From Arthrobacter sp. Soil762 (GTDB lineage: Bacteria > Actinomycetota > Actinomycetes > Actinomycetales > Micrococcaceae): 47,769 nt of DNA. Shown here in pieces: positions 8,328 to 16,974 of this stretch. The stretch spans positions 1 to 47,769 of the forward strand of contig NZ_LMSG01000009.1 of assembly GCF_001428335.1 (NCBI RefSeq), in the 5' to 3' direction. Within the stretch, counting starts at the first letter, position 1. Each line of letters begins with the position of its first letter. The notes under the pieces are model-generated. The model made no database searches, had not been told where the DNA came from, and worked only from the letters and a program-made list of their open reading frames with translations. Position numbers and translations under genes: made by a program.

Positions 8328-9434
8328 GTGACAGGCATAGAGGTCCCCCGCGAGGCGAATAAGCGGCTTCAGGACGCCCCGTTGCGCCGGAAGCCGACCA
8401 TCAACGATGTCGCCAAGCTCGCCGGTGTCTCGTTTGGAACTGTCTCGCGAGTCCTTAATAATGCCCCCGACGTCAGCGCTTCGACCAGGGAACGAGTTCT
8501 GCAGGTCATCAAGGACATCGGGTACCGCCGGAATCGGGCGGCGACCGCACTGGTTACCAGTCGGTCGACCTCCATCGGCATAGTCTCTGACGGTTCCCCG
8601 CGTTTCGGCCCTGTCGGGACATTGATGGCGCTCGAAAATGTGGCCCGGAAGAAGGGCTACGCCACAACCGTCATCAGTGTCGAACAGCCCTATGCAGAGT
8701 CGGTACAAGCCGCCCTCGACACCCTGGACGATACCGGCGTGGGAGGAATCATCGTCATCGCCCCTCTGGTCGACATGGCAGCAGCAGTCTGGAATGCCTC
8801 CTGCCGTGTACCGGTGGAGATGATCGCGGCCGGAGCATCATCGACCCCAAACGTCTTCACATACTCCGAAAACCAGGAACTCGGAGCGAGGCTGGCCACC
8901 CAGCACCTTGTGGACCTGGGCCACACCGACATCGCCCACTTCGCCGGCTCTATGGATTGGTTCGACGGACGGGTCCGCAAGCGCGGCTGGGAGGCCGCGC
9001 TTCGTGACGCCGGACTTGCACCAGGGCTGTGCCTTGAGGGCGACTGGAGCCCTCGATGGGCCTACGAAACAGCCCTTCAACTCGTCCGGGAGGACACGAT
9101 CCCCCAAGCGATCTTCGCCGCCAGCGACCACACAGCCCTCGGGCTCATTCGCGCTTTCGCCGAAAACGGCATCCGCGTCCCGGACGACGTAAGTGTCGTC
9201 GGCTTTGACGATATCGAAGGTTCAGACTACTTCATGCCTCCCCTTACCACTGTGCGCCAGGACTTCACCGCCTTGGCACTGATGAGCATGGAAGTGCTCC
9301 TCGGCGCCATGGAGGGGCTGGAGGTGGACCGCACTCCGACAGCACCGACCCTTGTGGTACGCAACAGCTCCATCCACGCAACATCCCACCACATCCATTC
9401 ACCAAAAGACACACGAGCTGCCCCTAAACAATAG
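8328..9434 (+). CDS. LacI family transcriptional regulator
   Basis: A 368-residue regulator. The N-terminal helix-turn-helix is typical of LacI (PTINDVAKLAGVSFGTVSRV, then the hinge region GYRRNRAATAL), followed by a sugar-binding core of periplasmic-binding-protein fold (TSIGIVSDGSPRFG; later ASDHTALGLIRAFAE and VSVVGFDDIEGSDYF). The GTG at 8328-8330 is preceded by AGGAG at 5-nt spacing, better than the upstream start at 8298. Known members repress until a sugar binds. The three palindromes at 8160-8216 are the likely operators, giving control of the operon at 1-8130 and of itself. Confidence 0.93.
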   Translation: MTGIEVPREANKRLQDAPLRRKPTINDVAKLAGVSFGTVSRVLNNAPDVSASTRERVLQVIKDIGYRRNRAATALVTSRSTSIGIVSDGSPRFGPVGTLMALENVARKKGYATTVISVEQPYAESVQAALDTLDDTGVGGIIVIAPLVDMAAAVWNASCRVPVEMIAAGASSTPNVFTYSENQELGARLATQHLVDLGHTDIAHFAGSMDWFDGRVRKRGWEAALRDAGLAPGLCLEGDWSPRWAYETALQLVREDTIPQAIFAASDHTALGLIRAFAENGIRVPDDVSVVGFDDIEGSDYFMPPLTTVRQDFTALALMSMEVLLGAMEGLEVDRTPTAPTLVVRNSSIHATSHHIHSPKDTRAAPKQ

Positions 9435-9659
9435 AGTCGGCCCGTGCATATGGTCCTGTTCGGCTGCCCTCTAGCAGGAAACAACGCCCCAATGGATGGG
9501 TCCGTGGTGATTGCCGCTGCCGGGCAGGTAAACAACCTTTCCACCGCGAGGCTCGTAGGTTCGGTGGGCCTATCCGCTTTTTCCAAGAAGGGGGACAGGC
9601 TGGCGGAGCCTGCAGGAGCTGGGCCTCTGCCGCTCTCGCCACATCAAGCGGTCCCGAAG

Positions 9660-9902
9660 CCCGGGGCAGGGCCCCTCTCCCGAGGAGTGCTCGTGCGGAA
9701 CCGCGAGCTCGCAGCGGAAATGCTCGAGGCCATGGGCGATCGGCCGGTGGTGCTGCTGCGCGGACACGGCCTCACCAGCGCGGCGCAGACGATGGAGCAG
9801 GCGGTCCTCCAGGCCATCAGTGTAAACACATTGGCCATGCCAAGAGTTGCTGACTCGGGACGGGAGCGGATACGTCCACACATACGTCGGTCCCTACCCT
9901 GA
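9660..9902 (+). pseudogene. Remnant of class II aldolase/adducin-family protein
   Basis: The reading frame here encodes LSRGVLVRNRELAAEMLEA, then MGDRPVVLLRGHGLTSAAQT and VLQAISVNTLAMPRV. This matches the C-terminal third of class II (zinc) aldolases, where the RGHG histidine is a metal ligand. The roughly 130 residues that should precede it, with the first two metal-binding histidines, are missing: the upstream sequence in frame is unrelated. It lies convergent to dhaL and after the LacI gene. I read it as a decayed gene. Class II aldolases often accompany DhaK-like kinases in tetrose pathways, so it may once have belonged to that operon. Confidence 0.6.
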
Positions 9903-9926
9903 CGTGCGGGCGGTTTCCGGCGGGGA

Positions 9927-10586
9927 TCACGGTCCGAGGGTCTCGGCCGCTGCCCTGAGGATTAGGGCCATGGACGTTGCCCCTGCGTCCGCGTGGCCGA
10001 CCGTGCGTCCTCCCAAGTAACTGGCCCTCCCCTTTCTTGCCGTCATGTTTACGGTTGAGTCACGGCCTTCCTCGGCCGCCTTGGCTGCTGACTGCAGTGA
10101 ATCCGTGAGGGAGCGTCCCTCGCTCTGTGCGTTTGAGTAGGCCTCGACTGCCGGGGCCAACGAGTCGTAGAGCGTCTTGTCGCCTACCTGGACCTGGCCG
10201 CGTTCCGTGATTCCACGGGCCGCAGCCTGCAAGGCCTCTCCGAGGGCTGCGCGGTCCAGCTCTTTGTCCTGTCCGCTGGCCAGCGCCATGCGGAGGAAGA
10301 ACGTCCCGTATAGCGCTCCGCTGGAACCGCCGACCTGGCTAACCAGGGTCGTGCCGACTTTCTTGAGGACGGTGGCCGGCTTGTCGCCAGGTTCGGAGCC
10401 GAGCAGGGTGCGGACGCCCGCGAATCCCCGGCGGAGATTCGAGCCGTGGTCGGCATCGCCGCAGGTCGAGTCCAACTCGTTGAGGTGCTCAAGGTTTTCG
10501 TCGATGACTCTTGCGCATTCCAGCACCCAGTCCGCCACTTTCCTGGCGCTGACAGTCGGGCTTTCATTGATGGTCGCTTCAGCCAT
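9927..10586 (-). CDS. dhaL: DhaL-type kinase subunit (ATP-binding)
   Basis: A 219-residue all-helical DhaL domain. The segment ELDSTCGDADHGSNLRRGF carries the three aspartates that hold ADP and two Mg ions (D39, D44, D46, the D-x4-D-x-D pattern), and QVGGSSGALYGTFF and MTARKGRASYLGGRTVGHAD are further family motifs. DhaL transfers phosphate to the substrate held on DhaK. No phosphotransferase subunit DhaM is present, so ATP rather than PTS phosphate is the likely donor. It starts one nt after the dhaK-like stop and is the last gene of the operon that begins with the second ABC importer. Confidence 0.92.
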   Translation of the reverse strand: MAEATINESPTVSARKVADWVLECARVIDENLEHLNELDSTCGDADHGSNLRRGFAGVRTLLGSEPGDKPATVLKKVGTTLVSQVGGSSGALYGTFFLRMALASGQDKELDRAALGEALQAAARGITERGQVQVGDKTLYDSLAPAVEAYSNAQSEGRSLTDSLQSAAKAAEEGRDSTVNMTARKGRASYLGGRTVGHADAGATSMALILRAAAETLGP

Positions 10587-10587
10587 T

Positions 10588-11589
10588 TCATTCTCCCCAG
10601 CGGATTGAGGGTGTGCTCACGGGGGCATCCCAGAGTTTGGTCATTTCTTCATCGAGTTCAAGGACAGTAAGGGCGGCGCCCGCTTGATCCAGAGATGTCA
10701 GGTAGTTTCCGATCAGCCGGCGCGCCGGCCTGAAGCTCCGTTCACGAAGCAGTGCCTCCACTTCGCCGTACAGCACGTAGAGCTCGCTGAGGGGCGTGGC
10801 GCCCATGCCGTTGATGAGGACGAGTATGTTAGCGCCGCCGGCCGGCTGCAGGTCTGAAATCACTTCCTCGACCATGACTGCGGCGATTTCACGTGCGGTC
10901 AGCATCGGAACCCGTTCCCGGCCTGGTTCGCCGCTGATGCCTATGCCGAGCTCAATGGTGCCGTCCGGAAGTTCGAAGATGGGCCTGCCACGCAGTGGCG
11001 GGGTGCAGGACGAGAGCCCGACTCCGAAACTCCGTGCCCGGGCGTTCACCCGGCGGCCCAGGCTGGTGAGGGCGTCGAGCCGGTCGCCCCGTTCGGCGGC
11101 GGCGCCGACGATCTTCTCCACCAGAATGGTGGCCCCCAGACCGCGCCGTCCGGCGGTGCCCGGTACGTCCTTTACCGCGACGTCATCATTAATCAGTACG
11201 GTTTCGATGGTGAGGTCCTCAAAGGCGAGCAGCTCGGCGGCCATTCCGAAATTCATTACCTCGCCACTGAAGTTCTTGATGATGTGGAGCACTCCCGCGC
11301 CGGAATCCGCGGCCTTGGTGGCTGCCACAATCTGGTCCGGGTTCGGCGACGTGAAGATCTCGCCGGGGCAGGCCGCATCCAGCATTCCGCGGCCGACGAA
11401 TCCGTTGTGTAGCGGCTCGCATCCGGAGCCTCCGCCGGCAACTATGCCCACTTTCCCGGGCTTGGCCGGATGGGTCCGGACCACGATCCGTTGTTCGGCA
11501 TCAAAGCGGAGGATGTCCGGGTGGGCGGCTGCCAGGCCGTGGAGATAATCGGTCACTACGTCTGCGGGATCGTTGATGATTTTCTGCAT
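10588..11589 (-). CDS. DhaK-like kinase subunit with altered active site
   Basis: A 333-residue protein with the full DhaK fold (GGGSG turn near residue 52, LSSCTPP near 192, LINGMGATPLSELYVL near 270). The three residues that handle dihydroxyacetone in DhaK are all replaced. The His of GGGSGHEP is Cys57 (GGGSGCEP), the Asp of the NYTGD motif is Glu110 (NFSGE), and the His of GIHGEPG, which binds the substrate covalently, is Ser219 (GISGEPG). The codons were read directly from the sequence. The paired DhaL keeps its nucleotide-binding aspartates, so phosphate transfer may persist with another substrate, perhaps a tetrulose or an acid that does not form a hemiaminal. It may instead act as a regulator. 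It follows the sugar-binding lipoprotein gene in the same operon. Confidence 0.85.
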   Translation of the reverse strand: MQKIINDPADVVTDYLHGLAAAHPDILRFDAEQRIVVRTHPAKPGKVGIVAGGGSGCEPLHNGFVGRGMLDAACPGEIFTSPNPDQIVAATKAADSGAGVLHIIKNFSGEVMNFGMAAELLAFEDLTIETVLINDDVAVKDVPGTAGRRGLGATILVEKIVGAAAERGDRLDALTSLGRRVNARARSFGVGLSSCTPPLRGRPIFELPDGTIELGIGISGEPGRERVPMLTAREIAAVMVEEVISDLQPAGGANILVLINGMGATPLSELYVLYGEVEALLRERSFRPARRLIGNYLTSLDQAGAALTVLELDEEMTKLWDAPVSTPSIRWGE

Positions 11590-11620
11590 TGTTTCAACCT
11601 TTTGCTAGCTCCAGGTATTC

Positions 11621-11691
11621 GTTTCGCGGATGGGCCGCGAAACTCCATCAGAAGAAGTGGCGCGGTGCCGGCCGTGGCGTTACGGCCGGCA
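11621..11691 (-). other. Two intercistronic hairpins before the dhaK-like gene
   Basis: Two perfect stem-loops fill the gap between the sugar-binding lipoprotein gene and the dhaK-like gene. One pairs GTTTCGCGG (11621-11629) with CCGCGAAAC (11635-11643) around a 5-nt loop; the other pairs TGCCGGCCGT (11666-11675) with ACGGCCGGCA (11682-11691) around a 6-nt loop. No T-run follows, so full termination is doubtful. Such hairpins after binding-protein genes often protect or partly terminate the transcript so that the receptor is made in excess over downstream enzymes. Confidence 0.6.
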
Positions 11692-11702
11692 TCCCTGGCG
11701 GG

Positions 11703-12863
11703 TCAGTAGGATTTCGCCGGACGCATCGCACCCTCGATGTAGGCCTTGGCGGCGGCCACATTGTCCTTAGTGACAACGCGGGTGGGCACTTCAATGGTTT
11801 TTGCGACGGTTTCTCCCAGGACGACGCTGCGGAAGACGGCGTCGATGAAGGACCGGCCCTGGTCAACGGATCCGACGTCGACGGTTGCCGTCAGCTTTCC
11901 CGCGGCGATGGATTCCATGCCTGAGAGGAGCCCGTCGGCACCGATGATGACAACGCCCTGCTGGCCGTCCCACTGCTTGAGGCCGGCTGCATCCACGGCC
12001 TGGGAGGCGCCAAGCGCCATGTCTTCGTTTTCGCCGTAGATGGCATTGATGTCCCGGTTGCGGGTCAGCAGGTCCTGTGCGGCGTTGAGGCCTTTGTCGC
12101 GGAGATATCCGCCGTCGGCGCTGCCGACGACTTCGAGGCCGGGGTTCTCGCGCAAGGCTTTTTCGAATCCGATCTGCCGGGCTTTGGACCAGTCGGAGCC
12201 GGACGGGCCCATGATCTGGATGATTTTGCCTTTGCCGCCCAGGGTCTTGGCGATGAACGTCCCCGCAAGGTAGCCGGACTGCCAGCGGTTGTCGTAGCCG
12301 ATGTTGGAAACGGTGTTGATCTTTTCCTCGTCGTAGAGTTCCACAGGCTGGTTGAACTGGAATACGCGGGTGCCGCTGCTGCTGGCCTGGCGGTATACGT
12401 CCTGCATCGTGGCGAAATTCGCCCCTGTGCATACGAGAACGGCGTCAAACTTTCGGGCCGTCCAGCCGCGGACAATGCTGACCTGCTGTTCGACGGCGTC
12501 AAAGTTGCCGGTGGGTGCGGATCGTTCCCACTTCCAATTGATGCCATAGGTCTGTTCGAGTTCGGCCATACGCCCGAAGGCTGCCTTCTCCATCTGGTTG
12601 AACATTTCGGACAGGATCGGGGGAGTCCAGCCGAGTTGCACCGTGCGGCCGTTGACGAGGCTCTTGATGGCGGAGTCGTAGGCCGGGTTGTTGGTGCCTG
12701 CGGAACCGGCTCCCCCTGCCGGTGCTGCTGCCCCTCCGGTCGGGGTGACCGTGGAGCAGGCGGAGAGCAGGCTTGCGCCGGCGAGGGCACCGAGGCCAAG
12801 GCCGGCGCTGCTGAGCAGATTGCGGCGGGAGGGCTGCTGGTCGGATGCTTTGGAACGGATCAT
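11703..12863 (-). CDS. Sugar-binding lipoprotein of second CUT2 importer
   Basis: A 386-residue RbsB-like receptor. The N-terminus MIRSKASDQQPSRRNLLSSA carries a twin-arginine pair and is followed by a hydrophobic stretch and lipobox LLSAC (Cys36), so Tat export and lipidation are plausible. The mature part begins with an Ala/Gly-rich linker and shows VQLGWTPPILSEMF and later GGKGKIIQIMGPSGSDWSK, lobes of a periplasmic-binding protein. An open frame runs upstream to 14108 but overlaps both the gap and the permease; the ATG at 12861-12863 has GAGGTG seven nt before it. It is the fourth gene of its operon, after ATPase and two permeases. Confidence 0.92.
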   Translation of the reverse strand: MIRSKASDQQPSRRNLLSSAGLGLGALAGASLLSACSTVTPTGGAAAPAGGAGSAGTNNPAYDSAIKSLVNGRTVQLGWTPPILSEMFNQMEKAAFGRMAELEQTYGINWKWERSAPTGNFDAVEQQVSIVRGWTARKFDAVLVCTGANFATMQDVYRQASSSGTRVFQFNQPVELYDEEKINTVSNIGYDNRWQSGYLAGTFIAKTLGGKGKIIQIMGPSGSDWSKARQIGFEKALRENPGLEVVGSADGGYLRDKGLNAAQDLLTRNRDINAIYGENEDMALGASQAVDAAGLKQWDGQQGVVIIGADGLLSGMESIAAGKLTATVDVGSVDQGRSFIDAVFRSVVLGETVAKTIEVPTRVVTKDNVAAAKAYIEGAMRPAKSY

Positions 12864-12985
12864 CTGTTTCACCTCAATGTGATGGTTCTTGCGAACGGTG
12901 GATACTTGCGATGCGGTGGATTCCGGGGCGGGATTGCCCCGGCGGGTGTTTACGTGGTTGCTTATCCGATGGCTGCTGGGGCCGG

Positions 12986-14005
12986 TCAGGTGACGGCGAG
13001 CCGGCCTGCCGACCGGGTGGAGCGTTCCCGGAGCAGAGCGCTGGCCCGGTCGAAGACGACCGCCAGCAACAGCACGGAGCCCGTAACGACTTGCTGCCAT
13101 GTGGAACTGACTCCTGCGATGTTTATGGCGTTGGCTGTGATGCTCAGAACCAGTGCGCCCAGCACGGCGCCGAGGGCGTGCCCGCGGCCCCCTGTCAGTG
13201 CCGCGCCGCCGATGATCGCTGCAGCAATGGCGGCGATCTCGTATCCGAGTCCCATGGTGGGCGCCACGGTGGTTGTGCGTCCAGCCATCAGCATGCCGGT
13301 CAGCCCTGCCATGAGACCGCTGATGACGTAGGCCGTGATTTTGACGCGGTCGACAGGGACCCCTGAGAGGAGCGCGGCGTGCGGGTTGCTGCCGACTCCG
13401 TAGGCGTGCCGCCCGAAGCTTGTTTTTCGTAGCACGAAGATGATGGCAAGCACTGCTACGGCAGCGATGATGATCGGTACGGTGATGAATCCGAAGGGCC
13501 GCTCCAGGCCGCTGATGACGTAGTACTCCGGCAGCATGTAGCCGATGAAGGGCACGCCGTTGGTCCACAGGAATAGGAGCCCGCGGGCTATGCCGAGCAT
13601 GGCGAGAGTTGCGATGAAGTCCGGCAGTCCCAGGCGCGTGATCATCAGGCCGTTGGCCAGGCCGAGGACCGCCCCGGCACCTACCGCGGCCAGCAGCCCG
13701 AGGATCAGAGGGGCGCCGGAGTTGATGGAGTACGCCCCGACTCCTGCGCTGAGACCCATGATCGAGCCGACGGAAAGGTCGATGCCGCCGGTGATCAGTA
13801 CGACCGTCATGCCCAGAGCCAGCAGTAGGACGAAGACCATCTGGTTTGCGACGTTCCCGGCGTTGATTGCGCTGGGGAATGTGGGGAAGGCGATCGACAT
13901 GCTGATCACCAGGACACCGACCAGCAGCAGTGCGCCTGCGCTGGGGTTTTGCAGGACTTTGCCCCACCGCGTGCTGGAAATGCCAATGACTGAACTGGTA
14001 CTCAT
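12986..14005 (-). CDS. CUT2 ABC importer permease B
   Basis: A 339-residue RbsC-type permease with about eight to ten membrane segments. Signatures are GMTVVLITGGIDLSVGSIMG, FGRHAYGVGSNPHAALLSG (coupling loop) and GGAALTGGRGHALGAVLGAL. Its start overlaps the stop of the preceding permease (TGATG at 14003-14007), so both are translated in step. Two different permeases next to one ATPase suggest a heterodimeric channel, as in some CUT2 systems. Confidence 0.93.
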   Translation of the reverse strand: MSTSSVIGISSTRWGKVLQNPSAGALLLVGVLVISMSIAFPTFPSAINAGNVANQMVFVLLLALGMTVVLITGGIDLSVGSIMGLSAGVGAYSINSGAPLILGLLAAVGAGAVLGLANGLMITRLGLPDFIATLAMLGIARGLLFLWTNGVPFIGYMLPEYYVISGLERPFGFITVPIIIAAVAVLAIIFVLRKTSFGRHAYGVGSNPHAALLSGVPVDRVKITAYVISGLMAGLTGMLMAGRTTTVAPTMGLGYEIAAIAAAIIGGAALTGGRGHALGAVLGALVLSITANAINIAGVSSTWQQVVTGSVLLLAVVFDRASALLRERSTRSAGRLAVT

Positions 14006-15117
14006 CAGATGTTCCTTGCTCCGGAAGTGATTTCGTGGTTGCCAGCCCCGGCAGGCTGGACTTCGATCGGCGCTGCCGCGGCTGGGGACCGCAGGGCTTC
14101 GGCCTCAAGGCCGCCTCCGCTGATATCGTGACTCTGTTTCCGTGCGAGGGATCTCAGCTGTCCGGCGATGAAGTGTTGTGTTGCACGGTCGAAGGCGACG
14201 GCGATAACGATGCTGGCGCCAGTGACGATGTTGAACCACAAGGGATCCACGCCCACAAGTTGAAGTCCCTGGCTTAGTGTGGCGAGGAAGAGGGCGCCGA
14301 TCAGGCTGCGCCAGACACTCCCGCGGCCGCCTGAGAGCGCGATCCCGCCCAGGACTGCAGCGGCTATGGCACTGAGTTCGTATCCCTGACCCAGGCCTGG
14401 CTGGACCGAGTTCAAATGCGAAGCCAGCAGGACTCCCGCGGCACCGGCGATCACGCCCGAGAGCAGATACACGCTGAAGTTGGCTCGGCGGATGCTTGTG
14501 CCGGCGAGGAATGCTGCCTGCGGGTTCGTGCCGACTGCGAACAGGCTTCGGCCGTATGGTGTGGCCAGCAGGACCCATTCGAGGAGTGCGATGATCACCA
14601 GGGTGATCACCAGCCCGGTAGGAATTCCGAGGATGTTGCCTTTGGTCAGGGCCAGAAAGGTTTCGGAATCCACACCGGTCAACTGCGTCCCGGAGGTGAT
14701 GACCTGTAGTGCCCCGGCACCGATACTCAGAGTCGCCAGTGTCACGATGAAGGCGTTGATCTGCAGGATTGCGATGAAGAAGCCGTTGATGACCCCAACC
14801 ACAACCCCCGTGCCGATTCCGGCCAGGATGCCGACGGGCCAGGGTGCACCGTTCATGATTGTCATGAGCGTCATCGCGGCGCTGAGACCGGTCGTGGAAC
14901 CCACCGAAAGGTCAATGCCCCCCACGATCAGCACGTAGGTCATGCCGGCCGCCAGGAGAATGACAAACACTGATTGAATCAACAGGTTCCGGATATTTTC
15001 TCCGGTAAGAAAGAACGGGGAAGCTGCGGTGAAGAAGACCGCGGCGGCAACCAGCGCGGCTGCGATCGGCAACCCGTCAATCGAGGCAATACGGACCAGC
15101 CGCTCACGGGCGCTCAT
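14005..15117 (-). CDS. CUT2 ABC importer permease A
   Basis: A 370-residue RbsC-type permease. Signatures are GMTYVLIVGGIDLSVGSTTG, YGRSLFAVGTNPQAAFLAG and GGIALSGGRGSVWRSLIGAL. The C-terminus carries a polar tail of about 40 residues not seen in permease B. The ATG at 15115-15117 overlaps the ATPase stop by four bases (ATGA) and has AGGAGG nearby; the frame further upstream is inside the ATPase gene. It works with permease B, the ATPase at 15114-16742 and the lipoprotein at 11703-12863. Confidence 0.93.
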   Translation of the reverse strand: MSARERLVRIASIDGLPIAAALVAAAVFFTAASPFFLTGENIRNLLIQSVFVILLAAGMTYVLIVGGIDLSVGSTTGLSAAMTLMTIMNGAPWPVGILAGIGTGVVVGVINGFFIAILQINAFIVTLATLSIGAGALQVITSGTQLTGVDSETFLALTKGNILGIPTGLVITLVIIALLEWVLLATPYGRSLFAVGTNPQAAFLAGTSIRRANFSVYLLSGVIAGAAGVLLASHLNSVQPGLGQGYELSAIAAAVLGGIALSGGRGSVWRSLIGALFLATLSQGLQLVGVDPLWFNIVTGASIVIAVAFDRATQHFIAGQLRSLARKQSHDISGGGLEAEALRSPAAAAPIEVQPAGAGNHEITSGARNI

Positions 15118-16742
15118 GCCATTTCCTCCTTGGTGTCTGCGGCTGCAGAGTGGCCGGCTTCGCGGGCCGCCATGGCCATGATGGTTTCCGCAATTTCGCT
15201 TTCTGACCCGAGGCAACCAGGCCTGTCCACGCCTGCCAGCTCGTCCACCAGGCGCCCTTCGCGCATTACCGCGATCCTGTCGCTGAGGTGGAGGAGTTCA
15301 GGCAGTTCCGAAGAAATGACGACCGCGGCCCCGCCTTTGTCCACGAAGTCGTAAATGAGGCGGTAAATATCGGTCTTCGCGGCGACGTCAACGCCTTGTG
15401 TCGGCTCATCAAATATCATCAGCGACGGTCCCGAGAACAGGCACCGGGCCACGATTGCCTTCTGCTGATTTCCGCCGCTTAGATTGACGATTTTCTGCTG
15501 TTCGCTGCTGGACTTGATGCCCAGGTCCCGGATGGCTTCCTTGGCCAGACGGTTCTCCCGGCGACGGTCCAGCACGATGTTGTTGCGGCTGACCTTGCCG
15601 AGATCCGTTATAGAAATATTATTGGCGATGGACATCGTGCCGAGGATCGATTGCGTCTTGCGTTCTTCCGGAACCATTGAGATCCCCAACCGTGTGGCGT
15701 GCCGGGGACTGCGGATCGTGACTTCCTTGCCGTCGAGGAAAAGCGACCCGGAGTCCGGCCGGTCGGCACCCAGAATGATTCGGCCAAGTTCGGTGCGGCC
15801 AGCGCCCGCGATGCCCGCCAGACCCAGTATTTCTCCGCGTCTTATGCTCAGCGAAATGTCGCGCAGCAACGGGTACCTGCTGACGTGCTCCAGCCGGATG
15901 AACTCCTCTCGGCTGTTCGATTGGATACGTTCGCTCCGGTCGTGCACTCTCAAGTGTTCGCCTTCAGAGCGTTTGCGGCCGACCATCAGCCGGACAAGTG
16001 AATCCGGTGAGTGTTCCGCAGGGTTGACCGAGGCGACCAGGCGGCTGTCCCTCAGAACCGTGATGACATCAGCGAGGCCGAACAGTTCGTCCAACCGGTG
16101 GGTGACCCACAGAAGCGCCACACCGCGGTCGCGCAGGCGTCCCATGTGCTCGAAAAGCAGCTGGCGTTCGCTTTCTTCCAGCCCCGAGGTGGGTTCGTCA
16201 AGGATCACCACGCGGGCGTCGAACGCCAACGCCTTCAGGATCTGCACGACGTGCTGCTTGAGCGCACCGAGTGCGCCAACCGGGCTGTCAAGATCAGCCG
16301 CGGTCAGACCGAATTCCCCGCACAGGCTTTCAACCCGCCGACGCATTGCGCCCTCATCGAGCAGCAGTCCCCGCCGCAGTTCACGGCCGAAGTATACGTT
16401 CTGGACGACGGTCAGGTCCGGGGCGAGTGTTTGTTCCTGGTAAATGGTGCTGATTCCCAGTGCTTGGGCTTGCTTGGCCGAGTTGAAGTGCTGCTTCACT
16501 CCGTCAACGAACAGCTCTCCGCTATCGGGGGTGCTGATGCCGGACAGAAGACCGATGAGGGTCGATTTTCCTGCCCCGTTTTCGCCGAGAAGGGCGTGGA
16601 TCTCGCCGGCTCTGAGTTTGATGTCAACGCCGTCAAGGGCGATGACTCCCGGGTAACGCATGCCGACCCCGCGTGCTTCGATCAGCACCGGAAGTCCGAC
16701 CGGCGGCCTCGTGACCTCTGCCTGCACAACATCGTGAGACAT
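15114..16742 (-). CDS. CUT2 ABC importer ATPase, first gene of the importer-DhaKL operon
   Basis: A 542-residue two-domain ATPase. NBD1 has Walker A GENGAGKST, a degenerate signature (LGALKQHVVQ) and Walker B VVILDEPTSGLE; NBD2 has IAGAGRTELGRI, an intact LSGGNQQKA signature and LMIFDEPTQGVD. It is about 40 residues longer than RbsA, with a polar insert before NBD2 (HDRSERIQSNSREEF). I chose ATG 16740-16742 (MSHDVVQ), preceded by GGAG; the frame extends to 16808 but the extra residues have no family match. The promoter with a GntR-type operator lies about 85-130 nt upstream at 16826-16870. Confidence 0.93.
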   Translation of the reverse strand: MSHDVVQAEVTRPPVGLPVLIEARGVGMRYPGVIALDGVDIKLRAGEIHALLGENGAGKSTLIGLLSGISTPDSGELFVDGVKQHFNSAKQAQALGISTIYQEQTLAPDLTVVQNVYFGRELRRGLLLDEGAMRRRVESLCGEFGLTAADLDSPVGALGALKQHVVQILKALAFDARVVILDEPTSGLEESERQLLFEHMGRLRDRGVALLWVTHRLDELFGLADVITVLRDSRLVASVNPAEHSPDSLVRLMVGRKRSEGEHLRVHDRSERIQSNSREEFIRLEHVSRYPLLRDISLSIRRGEILGLAGIAGAGRTELGRIILGADRPDSGSLFLDGKEVTIRSPRHATRLGISMVPEERKTQSILGTMSIANNISITDLGKVSRNNIVLDRRRENRLAKEAIRDLGIKSSSEQQKIVNLSGGNQQKAIVARCLFSGPSLMIFDEPTQGVDVAAKTDIYRLIYDFVDKGGAAVVISSELPELLHLSDRIAVMREGRLVDELAGVDRPGCLGSESEIAETIMAMAAREAGHSAAADTKEEMA

Positions 16743-16825
16743 TAGGGCTCCTTTGGATTGGTCATGTTTGTGGGTTCCGGACCAGGTATCACTTCCTGCT
16801 GAACACAAGAGATCCGGTGAAGAGA

Positions 16826-16870
16826 TGATCAGGTGGTCTGAACTCTGTCATGCCGGAAAAGTTCTGTCAA
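16826..16870 (-). promoter_or_regulatory. Promoter and GntR-type operator of the second importer operon
   Basis: On the minus strand: -35 TTGACA (16865-16870), a 17-nt spacer, -10-like CAGAGT (16842-16847), then directly the 16-nt operator TCAGACCACCTGATCA (16826-16841). The same layout occurs at four other places (21695-21739, 21871-21915, 34356-34400, 34483-34527). An operator covering the start of transcription implies repression. The GntR gene 105 nt away at 16975-17697 is the natural candidate regulator. Confidence 0.7.
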
Positions 16871-16913
16871 TGGTGTTTTTCTGGTGCTGTCTTCAGACCG
16901 GCGGAAGGCAGTC

Positions 16914-16950
16914 GGCAGCGCCCTGGCCCGCAACGGGCCAGGGTGCTGCC
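16914..16950 (-). terminator. Strong hairpin after the GntR gene
   Basis: GGCAGCG-CCCTGGCCC pairs with GGGCCAGGG-TGCTGCC around a 5-nt loop: about 15 base pairs with one mismatch. It begins 25 nt past the stop of the GntR gene and so would end the GMC/GntR transcript before the importer promoter. There is no T-tract, which is common for actinobacterial terminators. Confidence 0.65.
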
Positions 16951-16974
16951 ATGGCGAGTAAGGGCGGGTCCTGC

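Noticed and set aside
12864..14108. An 801-codon frame (11703-14108) that would extend the second sugar-binding lipoprotein upstream
   Set aside because: The upstream part is Arg/Pro/His-rich, overlaps a clear permease gene in another frame, and the lipoprotein signal with a good ribosome site begins at 12863.
16885..16905. A further operator-like TCAGACCGGCGG near the GntR terminator
   Set aside because: Only the first seven bases match the shared operator, and no -35/-10 pair has the required spacing.
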